Assembly: GCA_023411715.1 (NCBI GenBank)
Contig: JAEYOM010000149.1
Coordinates: 1 to 64,000 of the forward strand
Direction of reading: 5' to 3'
DNA length: 64,000 nucleotides
Source of the DNA: Bacillota bacterium
Lineage (GTDB): Bacteria; Bacillota; Clostridia; Acetivibrionales; DTU013
How positions within the stretch are numbered: position 1 is the first letter of the stretch; the number at the start of each line of letters is the position of its first letter. Shown one piece after another: positions 1-6,935 of the stretch. Both the position numbers and the translations under genes were made by a program. The notes beneath the pieces were generated by a model that was not told the DNA's origin, ran no database searches, and worked only from the letters and a program-made list of their open reading frames with translations.

Positions 1-190
1 TAAAACTCGGCACTCCGGTCACTCTATAACTTTCTTTCCCTTTACCTTTACGCGGTCTATCAAAAGCTTTAAAGATAGCCGTACTTGTTAATACTCTAGT
101 ACCATCGTTCAGAACAGCACAAGTTAATTCTTTTTCACCAATATTTAGTTTCCCTTGATGAGTAGCTTTAAGTAATTTTTCTTCTTCCAT
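1..190 (-). CDS. P63C-domain protein, 3' part outside the window
   Basis: This frame reads leftwards from an ATG at 190 and is open to the window edge, so only the first 63 residues are visible. The protein begins MEEEKLLKATHQGKLNIG and continues with a segment resembling CAVLNDGTRVLT. This is the usual opening of P63C-domain proteins (name from memory), which often sit in mobile or accessory regions and have no settled biochemical role. A GGGGTGA ribosome site lies just upstream of the ATG. The gene is AT-rich compared with the block that starts at 0.9 kb. The assignment rests on the N-terminus only. Family membership is fairly likely, and function is unknown. Confidence 0.72.
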   Translation of the reverse strand, partial: MEEEKLLKATHQGKLNIGEKELTCAVLNDGTRVLTSTAIFKAFDRPRKGKGKESYRVTGVPSF

Positions 191-508
191 GACTTCACCC
201 CTACACCATCATATAACATAATTTTACATAATACAATACATAATCTTTCATACCACAGTCCTATGTATAGTAATTTAGCATCATTTTAGTTACAAAACAG
301 TAACTGTTATTGTAAAAATAACGTTAAATCCTTAAAATATAGGTAAAGAGGTGATGCACCCGTCTTATCCAATCCCATACAGCATATAGTACACCGCAAA
401 AAGTCAAGTACAATCCAGTAAATTTTAGGGTTGATTTTCCACCGCGTAGATATACAATAGAATAAAAAGAACATATGTTCGATATTTAGCAATGGAGGTT
501 ATAGGCTA

Positions 509-703
509 ATGATAATGAATCGCATATACGCCAAACAGTGCCTCGTTAATTCTGGAATCGATTTCAATACGATACCAAAGAAAAATATATTAATGACTTG
601 CAAAAGATATAATGGTATAATTGGCAAAGATAATTATGCGGCAATTTTGGATGCTTTAAATGAAATTTATAGAGAGAAGGAACTTATAAAAACTAATGTA
701 TAA
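509..703 (+). CDS. Small hypothetical protein (64 aa)
   Basis: A 64-codon frame opens with ATG 10 nt after a GGAGG at 494-498; a second in-frame ATG follows two codons later. The product is basic, with no transmembrane segment and no motif I recognise. It lies in an AT-rich stretch between the P63C gene and the amidohydrolase, so it probably belongs to the accessory left edge. The good ribosome site is the main reason to treat it as real. Confidence 0.4.
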   Translation: MIMNRIYAKQCLVNSGIDFNTIPKKNILMTCKRYNGIIGKDNYAAILDALNEIYREKELIKTNV

Positions 704-815
704 CTAACAGACAACTAACAACATACGCTTGAAATATGCGAAAATACGTTTACCACAGTTCTCGAAGAGGTAACAATAGAAGTTTACAGCGGAATAGAGA
801 TAATCACATTTACAG

Positions 816-836
816 GGAACGGTATATCACCGTTCC
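816..836 (+). terminator. Hairpin between the small ORF and the amidohydrolase
   Basis: GGAACGG (816-822) and CCGTTCC (830-836) form a perfect 7-bp stem with a 7-nt loop, followed by TTGTGTGTTTG rather than a clean T tract. It may be a weak terminator for upstream transcription or a leader hairpin of the amidohydrolase gene 55 nt downstream. Confidence 0.35.
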
Positions 837-890
837 TTGTGTGTTTGTGCGGGGCTTGACCTATACGATCCAATTTTTTGGGAGGTTGCT

Positions 891-2069
891 ATGTTACTTG
901 TGAAGAATGCAAGACTGCTGACGATGGCAGGCAAAGAATTTCAAAACGGATATGTAGCGGCGGACGAGGGGAAAATAACAGCGTTGGGCGATGATGCTTC
1001 AGAATTGGAAAGGCTCGAGGCGGAGTGCAATGAGGTAATAGACGCGAAAGGGCATTACGTAGTGCCCGGTTTTGTAGACGCTCACTGCCATGTCGGCATG
1101 TGTGAGGATTCGGTAGGCTTCGAAGGCGATGACGTAAATGAAATGACAGATCCGGTCACTCCGCACCTGAGAGCCATCGACGCTATTTACCATGCGGACG
1201 GGGCCTTTCAGGAAGCGCTCGAGGCAGGCGTCACTACAGTTGTAACAGGTCCGGGCAGTGCGAATGTCATAGGCGGACAGTTTGCAGCGCTGAAGACATA
1301 TGGCCGAAGAGTTGAGGATATGCTTATAAGAGAGCCTGTAGCGATGAAAGTTGCCTTTGGCGAAAACCCAAAAGCTATTTATCACGAGAAAAGACAGTCC
1401 CCTACGACCAGGATGGCAACGGCCGCGATCCTCAGGGAAAGCCTGATGAAGGCGAAGGAATACCAGCAGATGCTCGAAGATTATGAACGCGACAGCGAGA
1501 ACTATGATAAACCGGATTTTGATATGAAGCTCGAGGCATTGCTGAAGGTGTTGAAGGGGGAAATACCTCTGAAGGCGCATGCGCACAGGGCGGACGATAT
1601 ATTAACTGCGATCCGCATTGCGAAGGAATTCGGCGTAAGGATAACGATAGAACACTGCACCGAGGGGCATCTGATAACGGATATACTCCTGGAGGAAAAC
1701 GTAAATGTGATAACGGGGCCCTTCCTGACGGACAGGTCAAAGATCGAGCTTAGAAATCAGAGTATCAAGGCGCCAGGCATAATATCGAAGGCAGGGGTCA
1801 AAACTGCCATAATGACTGACCATCCCTGCACGCCGGTACAGTACCTGCCGCTCTGCGCGGCGGTCGCCGTAAAGGAGGGCATGGACGAGGAAGAGGCGCT
1901 GAAGGCGATCACGATAAACGCCGCCGAGATAACAGGTATTGCTGATCGCGTCGGAAGCCTCGAGGCCGGGAAGGACGCCGATATAGTCATTATGGACGGT
2001 CATCCGCTGGAGCTGAAGTCCAAGGTATTATACACTATTATCAATGGTCAGGTGGTTTACAGGATATGA
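891..2069 (+). CDS. Metal-dependent amidohydrolase, substrate unknown
   Basis: A 392-residue amidohydrolase-superfamily enzyme of the imidazolonepropionase-like type. The start at 891 is set by GGGAGG at 880-885; an open frame runs further upstream without a ribosome site. The beta strand ending in the metal-binding DAHCHVG motif (His65 and His67) follows the N-terminal beta-sandwich. Further expected ligands lie in AHAHRADD and IEHCTEGH, and a catalytic Asp in IMTDHPC. The C-terminus carries the usual GSLEAGKDADIVI signature. These enzymes hydrolyse C-N bonds of cyclic amides, ureas or guanidine compounds, but the sequence does not reveal the substrate. Its stop overlaps the tsaE start, so it is probably the first gene of the tsaE-tsaB-rimI transcript. 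Confidence 0.88.
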   Translation: MLLVKNARLLTMAGKEFQNGYVAADEGKITALGDDASELERLEAECNEVIDAKGHYVVPGFVDAHCHVGMCEDSVGFEGDDVNEMTDPVTPHLRAIDAIYHADGAFQEALEAGVTTVVTGPGSANVIGGQFAALKTYGRRVEDMLIREPVAMKVAFGENPKAIYHEKRQSPTTRMATAAILRESLMKAKEYQQMLEDYERDSENYDKPDFDMKLEALLKVLKGEIPLKAHAHRADDILTAIRIAKEFGVRITIEHCTEGHLITDILLEENVNVITGPFLTDRSKIELRNQSIKAPGIISKAGVKTAIMTDHPCTPVQYLPLCAAVAVKEGMDEEEALKAITINAAEITGIADRVGSLEAGKDADIVIMDGHPLELKSKVLYTIINGQVVYRI

Positions 2070-2545
2070 TGAAATTCCATACGAATTCTGCCGATGAGAC
2101 GGCAGAGCTCGGAATGAAGCTGGGAAATATATTGCAAAGCGGAGATACCGTTTGTCTATCGGGCGACCTGGGGACAGGGAAAACAGCCTTTACCGGCGGC
2201 ATTGCAAGATCGCTGGGGATAAACGAATATGTCACAAGTCCGACCTTTACCATTATAAATGAATACGAGGGGAGGCTTCCGCTTTATCACTTTGACGTTT
2301 ACAGGATCGGCGACGCGGGTGAAATGATCGAGACAGGCTTCGACGATTATATCGGAGGAGATGGGGTAGCAGTGATCGAATGGGCTGAACTGATCGAAGA
2401 AATTTTGCCCGGGAACCGCATCGATGTCAGGATAGAGAAGGACGACGCCTCATTAACTGACAGCAGGTTGATCACTTTTCAATTCCGCGGAGAGAAGACT
2501 ACAGGATATGAAGGGAGGCTGACGCATGAGAGCATTGGCGATTGA
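2066..2545 (+). CDS. tsaE: tRNA t6A biosynthesis ATPase TsaE
   Basis: A 159-residue P-loop ATPase, the normal length for TsaE. The Walker A motif GDLGTGKT is at residues 33-40. It is followed by SPTFTIINEY and HFDVYRI (family hallmarks) and VIEWAE near residue 111. TsaE works with TsaB and TsaD to transfer the threonylcarbamoyl group to A37 of ANN-decoding tRNAs. The gene overlaps the amidohydrolase by 4 nt at its start (ATGA type) and tsaB by 20 nt at its end, so coupled translation is likely. tsaD lies about 23 kb downstream instead of being adjacent. Confidence 0.96.
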   Translation: MMKFHTNSADETAELGMKLGNILQSGDTVCLSGDLGTGKTAFTGGIARSLGINEYVTSPTFTIINEYEGRLPLYHFDVYRIGDAGEMIETGFDDYIGGDGVAVIEWAELIEEILPGNRIDVRIEKDDASLTDSRLITFQFRGEKTTGYEGRLTHESIGD

Positions 2546-3341
2546 TACGTCCACCGCTATGGCCGGGATCGCGGTCGTGGATGAAACAGGGTTACTGGCC
2601 GAGTTCCTGTTAAAGGACATGAAGACCCATTCCCAGAAGCTCGTGCCTATGCTTGCCGAGATACTGGACAGCCTCAAGCTTACGCCTTCCGACATGGATA
2701 TCTATGCGGCCGTCACGGGGCCAGGATCATTTACCGGCATAAGGATCGGCGTCACCACTGTCAAGGCATTGGCATATGCGCTTAAAAAGCCCGCCGCAGG
2801 GGTTCCGTCGCTGGATGCCCTGGCAAATGCGGCCGCCGTACCGGAGAACAACCTTGTCTGCCCGATGCTGGATGCCAGGAACAACCAGGTTTACACGGCG
2901 CTGTACAAGTCTCGCGGAGGCGCCCTCAACAACCTTTCCGGCTATATGGGGATACATGTTTCGGAATTGGTCAAACACATCGAGGATAAGGCCGGGGATT
3001 CGAAGATACTGTTTACCGGAGACGGTGTTATGCTTCACAGGGATTTTCTCAGGATAGAACTCGGCGAGCGCTGCATGTTCATGCCTGATTTCGCGCTCCA
3101 GCAGATAGCGGCGTCCGCCGCGCAGATAGCTTTGACGAAGGCTTTAAGGAAAGATACCTCGGACTGTATGGAGCTGGCGCCTTTTTATCTCAGACCGTCC
3201 CAGGCGGAGAGGGAGTTTGCCAAAAAGGAAGCTGCCGGCAAGGCCGACAGTGAAAATAGAGCAGACACTTCAGGCATCATAAGAAGCTCGGAAGATTCAT
3301 GCAGTTCTGAAAGCAACGGAGGCTGCCCATCCGAAACATGA
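2526..3341 (+). CDS. tsaB: t6A biosynthesis protein TsaB with C-terminal extension
   Basis: A 271-residue member of the ASKHA-fold TsaB family, beginning MRALAIDTSTAMAGIAV. The TsaD-contact segment VTGPGSFTGIRIGV lies around residues 64-77. TsaB is the non-catalytic partner that dimerises with TsaD. The usual length is about 230 residues. Here the last 35-40 residues after FYLRPSQAE form a Ser/Glu/Gly-rich, probably disordered tail not needed by the fold. The start follows GGGAGG at 2515-2520 inside tsaE, and the end overlaps rimI by 4 nt. Confidence 0.95.
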   Translation: MRALAIDTSTAMAGIAVVDETGLLAEFLLKDMKTHSQKLVPMLAEILDSLKLTPSDMDIYAAVTGPGSFTGIRIGVTTVKALAYALKKPAAGVPSLDALANAAAVPENNLVCPMLDARNNQVYTALYKSRGGALNNLSGYMGIHVSELVKHIEDKAGDSKILFTGDGVMLHRDFLRIELGERCMFMPDFALQQIAASAAQIALTKALRKDTSDCMELAPFYLRPSQAEREFAKKEAAGKADSENRADTSGIIRSSEDSCSSESNGGCPSET

Positions 3342-3787
3342 ACGATTTTAAAATTGTGAAAGCATGCCGGGATAATATAGAAGATATCGTTATAATAGAA
3401 AATCTCAGTTTCAAAATTCCCTGGACCCAAAAATCCATTACAGACGAAATCCTGAGAAACGAATCCGCATGCTATTTCTGCGCCGTAACAGGCACAAGGA
3501 CCGTGGGCTATGCCGGCATGTGGCAGGTATTGGACGAGGGGCATATAACAAATATCGCGGTTCACCCGGAATTCAGGAAAAGCGGAGTGGGCGGCACGCT
3601 CATGGAGGCTCTGATCAGGGAAGCGGAGGAGCGGGGCATAACGGCGCTGACGCTGGAGGTCAGAAAGAGCAATTACAACGCGCAGGCCCTTTACAGGAAA
3701 TATGGCTTTGAAGACGGCGGGATGAGGAAGGCATATTACGCCGACAACCGCGAGGACGCCATTATCATGTGGAAGCGGCTGCATTGA
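3338..3787 (+). CDS. rimI: Ribosomal-protein S18-alanine N-acetyltransferase RimI
   Basis: A 149-residue GNAT acetyltransferase. The acetyl-CoA loop appears as RKSGVGG (motif Q/R-x-x-G-x-G/A) around residue 88, followed by LTLEVRKSNYNAQALYRKYGF, typical of RimI. RimI acetylates the N-terminal alanine of S18. It is commonly placed next to tsaB, as here, with an ATGA overlap of stop and start. It ends the operon; the next gene converges on it. Confidence 0.93.
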   Translation: MNDFKIVKACRDNIEDIVIIENLSFKIPWTQKSITDEILRNESACYFCAVTGTRTVGYAGMWQVLDEGHITNIAVHPEFRKSGVGGTLMEALIREAEERGITALTLEVRKSNYNAQALYRKYGFEDGGMRKAYYADNREDAIIMWKRLH

Positions 3788-3862
3788 TGTGATCTGCGGC
3801 AGATGCGGCATAGGCAGGACCGATCCTGTCCGGCCGTTTTTGTTCGGATGTGAACAGCAGGA

Positions 3863-4210
3863 TCATTCGGATCTCAGCTCAAGCAAATCACCTATTGCCG
3901 TCCCGGTCGACGATACAGTCCCCGCGGGCAGCTCCAGCACACTTTCGGCATTTCTCACTATTTTGGAAACTCTCCAGGGCTTGATGCCCTCTTCAATATA
4001 GACTACGGTTCCGTTGGCGCTCATAAAAATGGCATCTATAGCAAACCGCATGAAAAACATATGGATCGAGTTGCACGGTGTGATAAGCAGGCCGTGCCCC
4101 GCGGGGAGCTCTCTTTTGAACTGTAGGCCCATGAATCTTGTGAAAAAAGTCCGGGCGTGGGAGCAATTGTTTGCCAGTACGGTATTGCGGGTAACATTCA
4201 TTATAGCCAT
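3863..4210 (-). CDS. DUF192 family protein
   Basis: A 115-residue protein convergent with rimI. It matches the DUF192 fold: an N-terminal stretch, then RTFFTRFMGLQFK, the conserved turn HGLLITPCNSIHMFFM and a C-terminal half with VLELPAGTV. DUF192 proteins are small beta-barrel proteins of unknown biochemical role, often exported in other bacteria; no signal peptide is visible here. The start is an ATG at 4210, but an in-frame ATG lies three codons in, so the exact start is uncertain. Palindromic repeats follow upstream of it. Confidence 0.85.
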   Translation of the reverse strand: MAIMNVTRNTVLANNCSHARTFFTRFMGLQFKRELPAGHGLLITPCNSIHMFFMRFAIDAIFMSANGTVVYIEEGIKPWRVSKIVRNAESVLELPAGTVSSTGTAIGDLLELRSE

Positions 4211-4228
4211 TGCACCACCTCCGATCAG

Positions 4229-4361
4229 CTTTAGCGGCGAAAAGGGACATTAGCGTCAAAAAGGGACATTCCTCGTTCGTACTTTGAAGGTGTGTCTCAA
4301 ATTGCTTTAGCGTCAAAAAGGGACATTCCTTGTTCGGCACTTTGAAGGTGTGTCCCTTTAC
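4229..4361 (+). repeat. Tandem GGGACA/TGTCCC palindromic repeats
   Basis: Two near-identical units of about 54 nt lie head to tail. Each reads TTTAGCGTCAAAAAGGGACAT, then a variable centre with TGAAGGTGTGTC. The second unit (about 4306-4357) closes with TGTCCCTTTA and can fold into a hairpin. A third, truncated unit begins near 4229. The same family occurs at about 34381, 36219, 41873 and 54277, so it is a dispersed repeat and not a gene-specific terminator. It separates the DUF192 gene from the sigma-factor operon. Confidence 0.75.
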
Positions 4362-4387
4362 ATTATACTACAATTTTGAAATCCCAT

Positions 4388-4416
4388 AAGACACGGAGCT
4401 CACTTTATCGTATAAT
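4388..4416 (+). promoter_or_regulatory. Promoter of the ECF sigma operon
   Basis: AAGACA (4388-4393) and TATAAT (4411-4416) are separated by 17 nt, a good match to a vegetative sigma-A promoter. It lies about 28 nt upstream of the TTG start. No obvious ECF-type -35 (AAC-rich) was seen, so autoregulation by the encoded factor is not evident. Confidence 0.55.
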
Positions 4417-4443
4417 CTATATAGGCAAGGTGGTGAGAACCGG

Positions 4444-4998
4444 TTGGAGCTGACCGACAATGAACTTATACAGAAGTGTCTGGCAGGGCAGCAGCAGTAT
4501 TTTGAAGAGCTTGTGACACGATATAAAAAGTTGATATTCAGCGTTGTATATAATATGATAAATGACAAAGAGGAGGTCAGCGATATCTCCCAGGAAGTTT
4601 TCATCAGGATATACAAGGCGCTTGACAGATACAATCCGGAGTTCAAATTCTCAACCTGGGCCGTACGGATTACGACGAACCTCTGTCTCGACATACACCG
4701 TAAGAAAAAGGTCGATTCGACGCCAATCGAAGAGATAGAAGACTTTTCGGACGGCATAGATACACCGGAAGCAAGCTACATTCAAAAGGAGCGCTCGGAA
4801 AGGATACGAAAGGCAATACAGTCGTTGCCTGAAAAATATAGAACACCGATAATATTGTTTCACCAGAACGGTTTGTCCTACGAAGAAATGACAAAGGTGC
4901 TGGGTGAACCGATGACGATAATAAAAAACAGGCTTTACCGGGCCAGATTGATGTTAAGAGAGGCACTTATGCCCGATAGAAAGGAGGAGGCACTATGA
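4444..4998 (+). CDS. ECF-type RNA polymerase sigma factor
   Basis: A 184-residue group 4 sigma factor starting with TTG after AAGGTGGTG. Region 2 is seen as DISQEVFIRIYKALDRY and FSTWAVRITTNLCLDI. Region 4 is a helix-turn-helix around LPEKYRTPIILFHQNGLSYEEM. There is no region 1 or 3. The gene overlaps the following zinc-finger membrane protein by 4 nt, the standard sigma/anti-sigma arrangement, so it probably responds to an envelope signal relayed by that protein. The target regulon cannot be read from this window. Confidence 0.93.
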   Translation: MELTDNELIQKCLAGQQQYFEELVTRYKKLIFSVVYNMINDKEEVSDISQEVFIRIYKALDRYNPEFKFSTWAVRITTNLCLDIHRKKKVDSTPIEEIEDFSDGIDTPEASYIQKERSERIRKAIQSLPEKYRTPIILFHQNGLSYEEMTKVLGEPMTIIKNRLYRARLMLREALMPDRKEEAL

Positions 4999-5573
4999 AC
5001 TGTGAAGCGGCAAAAGAATGTATAATGAAGTACTTTGACGGCGAACAGAACGGACCTGAAGAGCTGCAGTTCAAACAGCATTTGAAGACCTGCGAAAGCT
5101 GCAGTGAAGAATTCAATTGTATGGAAGCCATCTTCAAAACTCTTGAAACAAGGGAAGAGATCGAACCTCCGGAAAACTTTGAAGCCCTGGTCATGGATAA
5201 AGTAAATGTGATCGAAAAGGAACGCCGGGAGAGAAGCGAAAAGAGGATCGTTTGGCTCTACAACGGCGCGACTCTGCTTTCGATAGTACTGCTGCTCGTG
5301 TTTGTGGCGGATCTGAAGCAGGTCAGCGTATTCAGTGCATTCCATAAGATCGGGGAATATTTCAATTCATTCTCAAGCGCTGCGGCTGCAGTCGCAGGAG
5401 TGGTGCGTGATCTGTTTGAACTGCTTGGCAATGCGCTACTTGCGGTGGTCGATGTGGCGTTCTCGATCGTCAGATCGTTCTACCCTGTTTTCGTGGCTCT
5501 CATACTGATGATTTTTGTAATACAGAGATTGCTTAACTATGTCGGTACGCATGCCGGGAGGGAAACTGAATGA
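4995..5573 (+). CDS. Membrane anti-sigma factor with zinc finger
   Basis: A 192-residue protein. The N-terminal 40 residues form an anti-sigma zinc finger of the zf-HC2 type, with HLKTCESCSEEF giving the H-x3-C-x2-C signature. Two hydrophobic segments follow, one at about residues 85-107 and one near the C-terminus (VFVALILMIFVIQRLL), placing the zinc finger in the cytoplasm. It probably holds the preceding sigma factor at the membrane. The ATGA overlaps on both sides show a three-gene operon with the bactofilin-like gene. Confidence 0.88.
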   Translation: MNCEAAKECIMKYFDGEQNGPEELQFKQHLKTCESCSEEFNCMEAIFKTLETREEIEPPENFEALVMDKVNVIEKERRERSEKRIVWLYNGATLLSIVLLLVFVADLKQVSVFSAFHKIGEYFNSFSSAAAAVAGVVRDLFELLGNALLAVVDVAFSIVRSFYPVFVALILMIFVIQRLLNYVGTHAGRETE

Positions 5574-6475
5574 AAAAGCTGACGGCGCTGCTGATCATGG
5601 CTGCAATACTTGTGATTTCCTTTGTTCCCGTGGCTGCTGAAGGAATATACGTAGCATCCGGGAATGGGGACAGGATAAGGATACTTGAAGATGTCGGCGT
5701 TACCCAGCCTGTCAACGGAAATGTGGTGGCCGTACTCGGGGATATTACCGTTGACAGCCAGGTCAACGGGCATGTGATCGCGGTCTTTGGAGAGGTAAAG
5801 GTCAATGCGCAGGTGACAGGCCAGGTCGTGACTATATTCGGGCAAACTGAGCTCGGTGAAAATGCAAGGGTCATGGGCGACGTAATAACAATGGGCTCGC
5901 TTAAGGAAGCTCCGGGAGCCCAGGTGCTCGGCCAGCAGGTCAGGATCCTCGGGGAATCGATGAATTTCGATATAGGCGCCATATTATACCTGCAGCTTGT
6001 TATAATGCTGTTGTTCACAGTAGTGGTGTTGATCGTGGGTCTGCTGATTTTACTCATTGCAAGATCATCCTATACCAAAATGGCAAAGAGCATTGAAAAG
6101 AACGTGGGCAGGAAACTGCTGCTAGGTGTGCTGACATTCATGGGCGCAAGCGCACTGCTTCTGCTGCTGCTTGTCACTCTTATAGCTCCGCTGCTGTACA
6201 TCGTAGTTCTAGTCCTTGCCATGATACCTGCAAGCATGTTTGCAGGAAGGTATATACTGAAGACCTTCAGCCCCAAAAACAGCATATATGTGGAGTTTAT
6301 AACGGGACTCATTTCGCTCACGCTGCTTAAGCTGCTGATAGTCCTGCTTGTTCCGCAGGGCTGCATCCTGATAGGATTCGGACTGACGGGACTGGTCGAC
6401 CTGGTCATATATTCGCTGGGTCTGGGTATCCATATGGAGCAGCATTACCTGAAGGATAATGCTGAGAAGAAATAG
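5570..6475 (+). CDS. Bactofilin-like polymer-forming membrane protein
   Basis: A 301-residue protein with a signal peptide (MKKLTALLIMAAILVISFVPVAA). A run of short beta-helix repeats (VNGNVVAVLGD, VNGHVIAVFGE, VTGQVVTIFGQ) follows to about residue 120, then a C-terminal half of several transmembrane helices. The repeats match the polymer-forming cytoskeletal (bactofilin-like) type, here predicted outside the membrane because of the signal peptide. It is the third gene of the sigma operon and is a reasonable candidate for an envelope-stress output. The exact function is unknown. Confidence 0.75.
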   Translation: MKKLTALLIMAAILVISFVPVAAEGIYVASGNGDRIRILEDVGVTQPVNGNVVAVLGDITVDSQVNGHVIAVFGEVKVNAQVTGQVVTIFGQTELGENARVMGDVITMGSLKEAPGAQVLGQQVRILGESMNFDIGAILYLQLVIMLLFTVVVLIVGLLILLIARSSYTKMAKSIEKNVGRKLLLGVLTFMGASALLLLLLVTLIAPLLYIVVLVLAMIPASMFAGRYILKTFSPKNSIYVEFITGLISLTLLKLLIVLLVPQGCILIGFGLTGLVDLVIYSLGLGIHMEQHYLKDNAEKK

Positions 6476-6520
6476 TATAAAAAGTTGCTTTGCTGCGGCC
6501 TTCATTTTCCCTTTTCATTA

Positions 6521-6608
6521 TAGTCAATTCAAAATCTATCTGTTATAATAGGAAACAGGGCATATCTGCTTTGAGAAAACATTAACAAAGCCCGGATAGC
6601 CCTGTTTC
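6521..6608 (+). promoter_or_regulatory. Promoter and 5' leader of the crh-uvrC operon
   Basis: TATAAT at 6544-6549, with a weak TAGTCA 17 nt upstream, gives a plausible promoter. The transcript would begin within or next to GAAACAGGGC (6552-6561), which is exactly complementary to GCCCTGTTTC (6599-6608). The 5' leader can therefore close a 10-bp stem around a 37-nt loop. No T tract follows, so it is not a terminator. It may affect mRNA stability or bind a protein. Confidence 0.45.
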
Positions 6609-6662
6609 GATTATTCATCTGCAAATCTGCAACTGAAGATGAGAGTAATAACGGAGGAAAAA

Positions 6663-6932
6663 ATGATCGTAAAGGAAATTATAATACAGAATCCAACAGG
6701 TCTTCAATCCAAATCAGCTGCGATTTTCATACAGAAGGCCTCGAATTACAAATCCAGCATATGGATCGTAAAGGACGAAAGGAAGGCAAACGGGAAAAGT
6801 CTGCTCGGAGTGTTGTCACTCGGCATCGAAAAGGGATCTGCGGTGACACTTACGACAGAAGGGCCCGACGAGGCGGATGCAGCCGGGGAACTGGAGAAAT
6901 ATCTGCTTTCGGATACAAGTGAAATGGATTAA
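6663..6932 (+). CDS. crh: Crh-like HPr paralogue lacking the phosphotransfer histidine
   Basis: An 89-residue HPr-fold protein. The start at 6663 is fixed by GGAGG at 6653-6657; an upstream in-frame ATG lacks a site. Counting from Met1, the segment NPTGLQSKSAA places Gln at position 15, where HPr has the phosphorylatable His. KSLLGVLSL keeps Ser46, the HPr kinase target. This Gln15/Ser46 pattern is that of Bacillus Crh, a regulatory cofactor of CcpA rather than a PTS phosphocarrier. It is followed 3 nt later by uvrC. Naming it crh is by residue pattern; it could be an independently derived HPr paralogue. Confidence 0.82.
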   Translation: MIVKEIIIQNPTGLQSKSAAIFIQKASNYKSSIWIVKDERKANGKSLLGVLSLGIEKGSAVTLTTEGPDEADAAGELEKYLLSDTSEMD

Positions 6933-6935
6933 GGT

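Noticed and set aside
307..492. Minus-strand 61-codon frame near the left edge
   Set aside because: No ribosome site, hydrophobic and Cys-rich product without family, AT-rich intergenic DNA.
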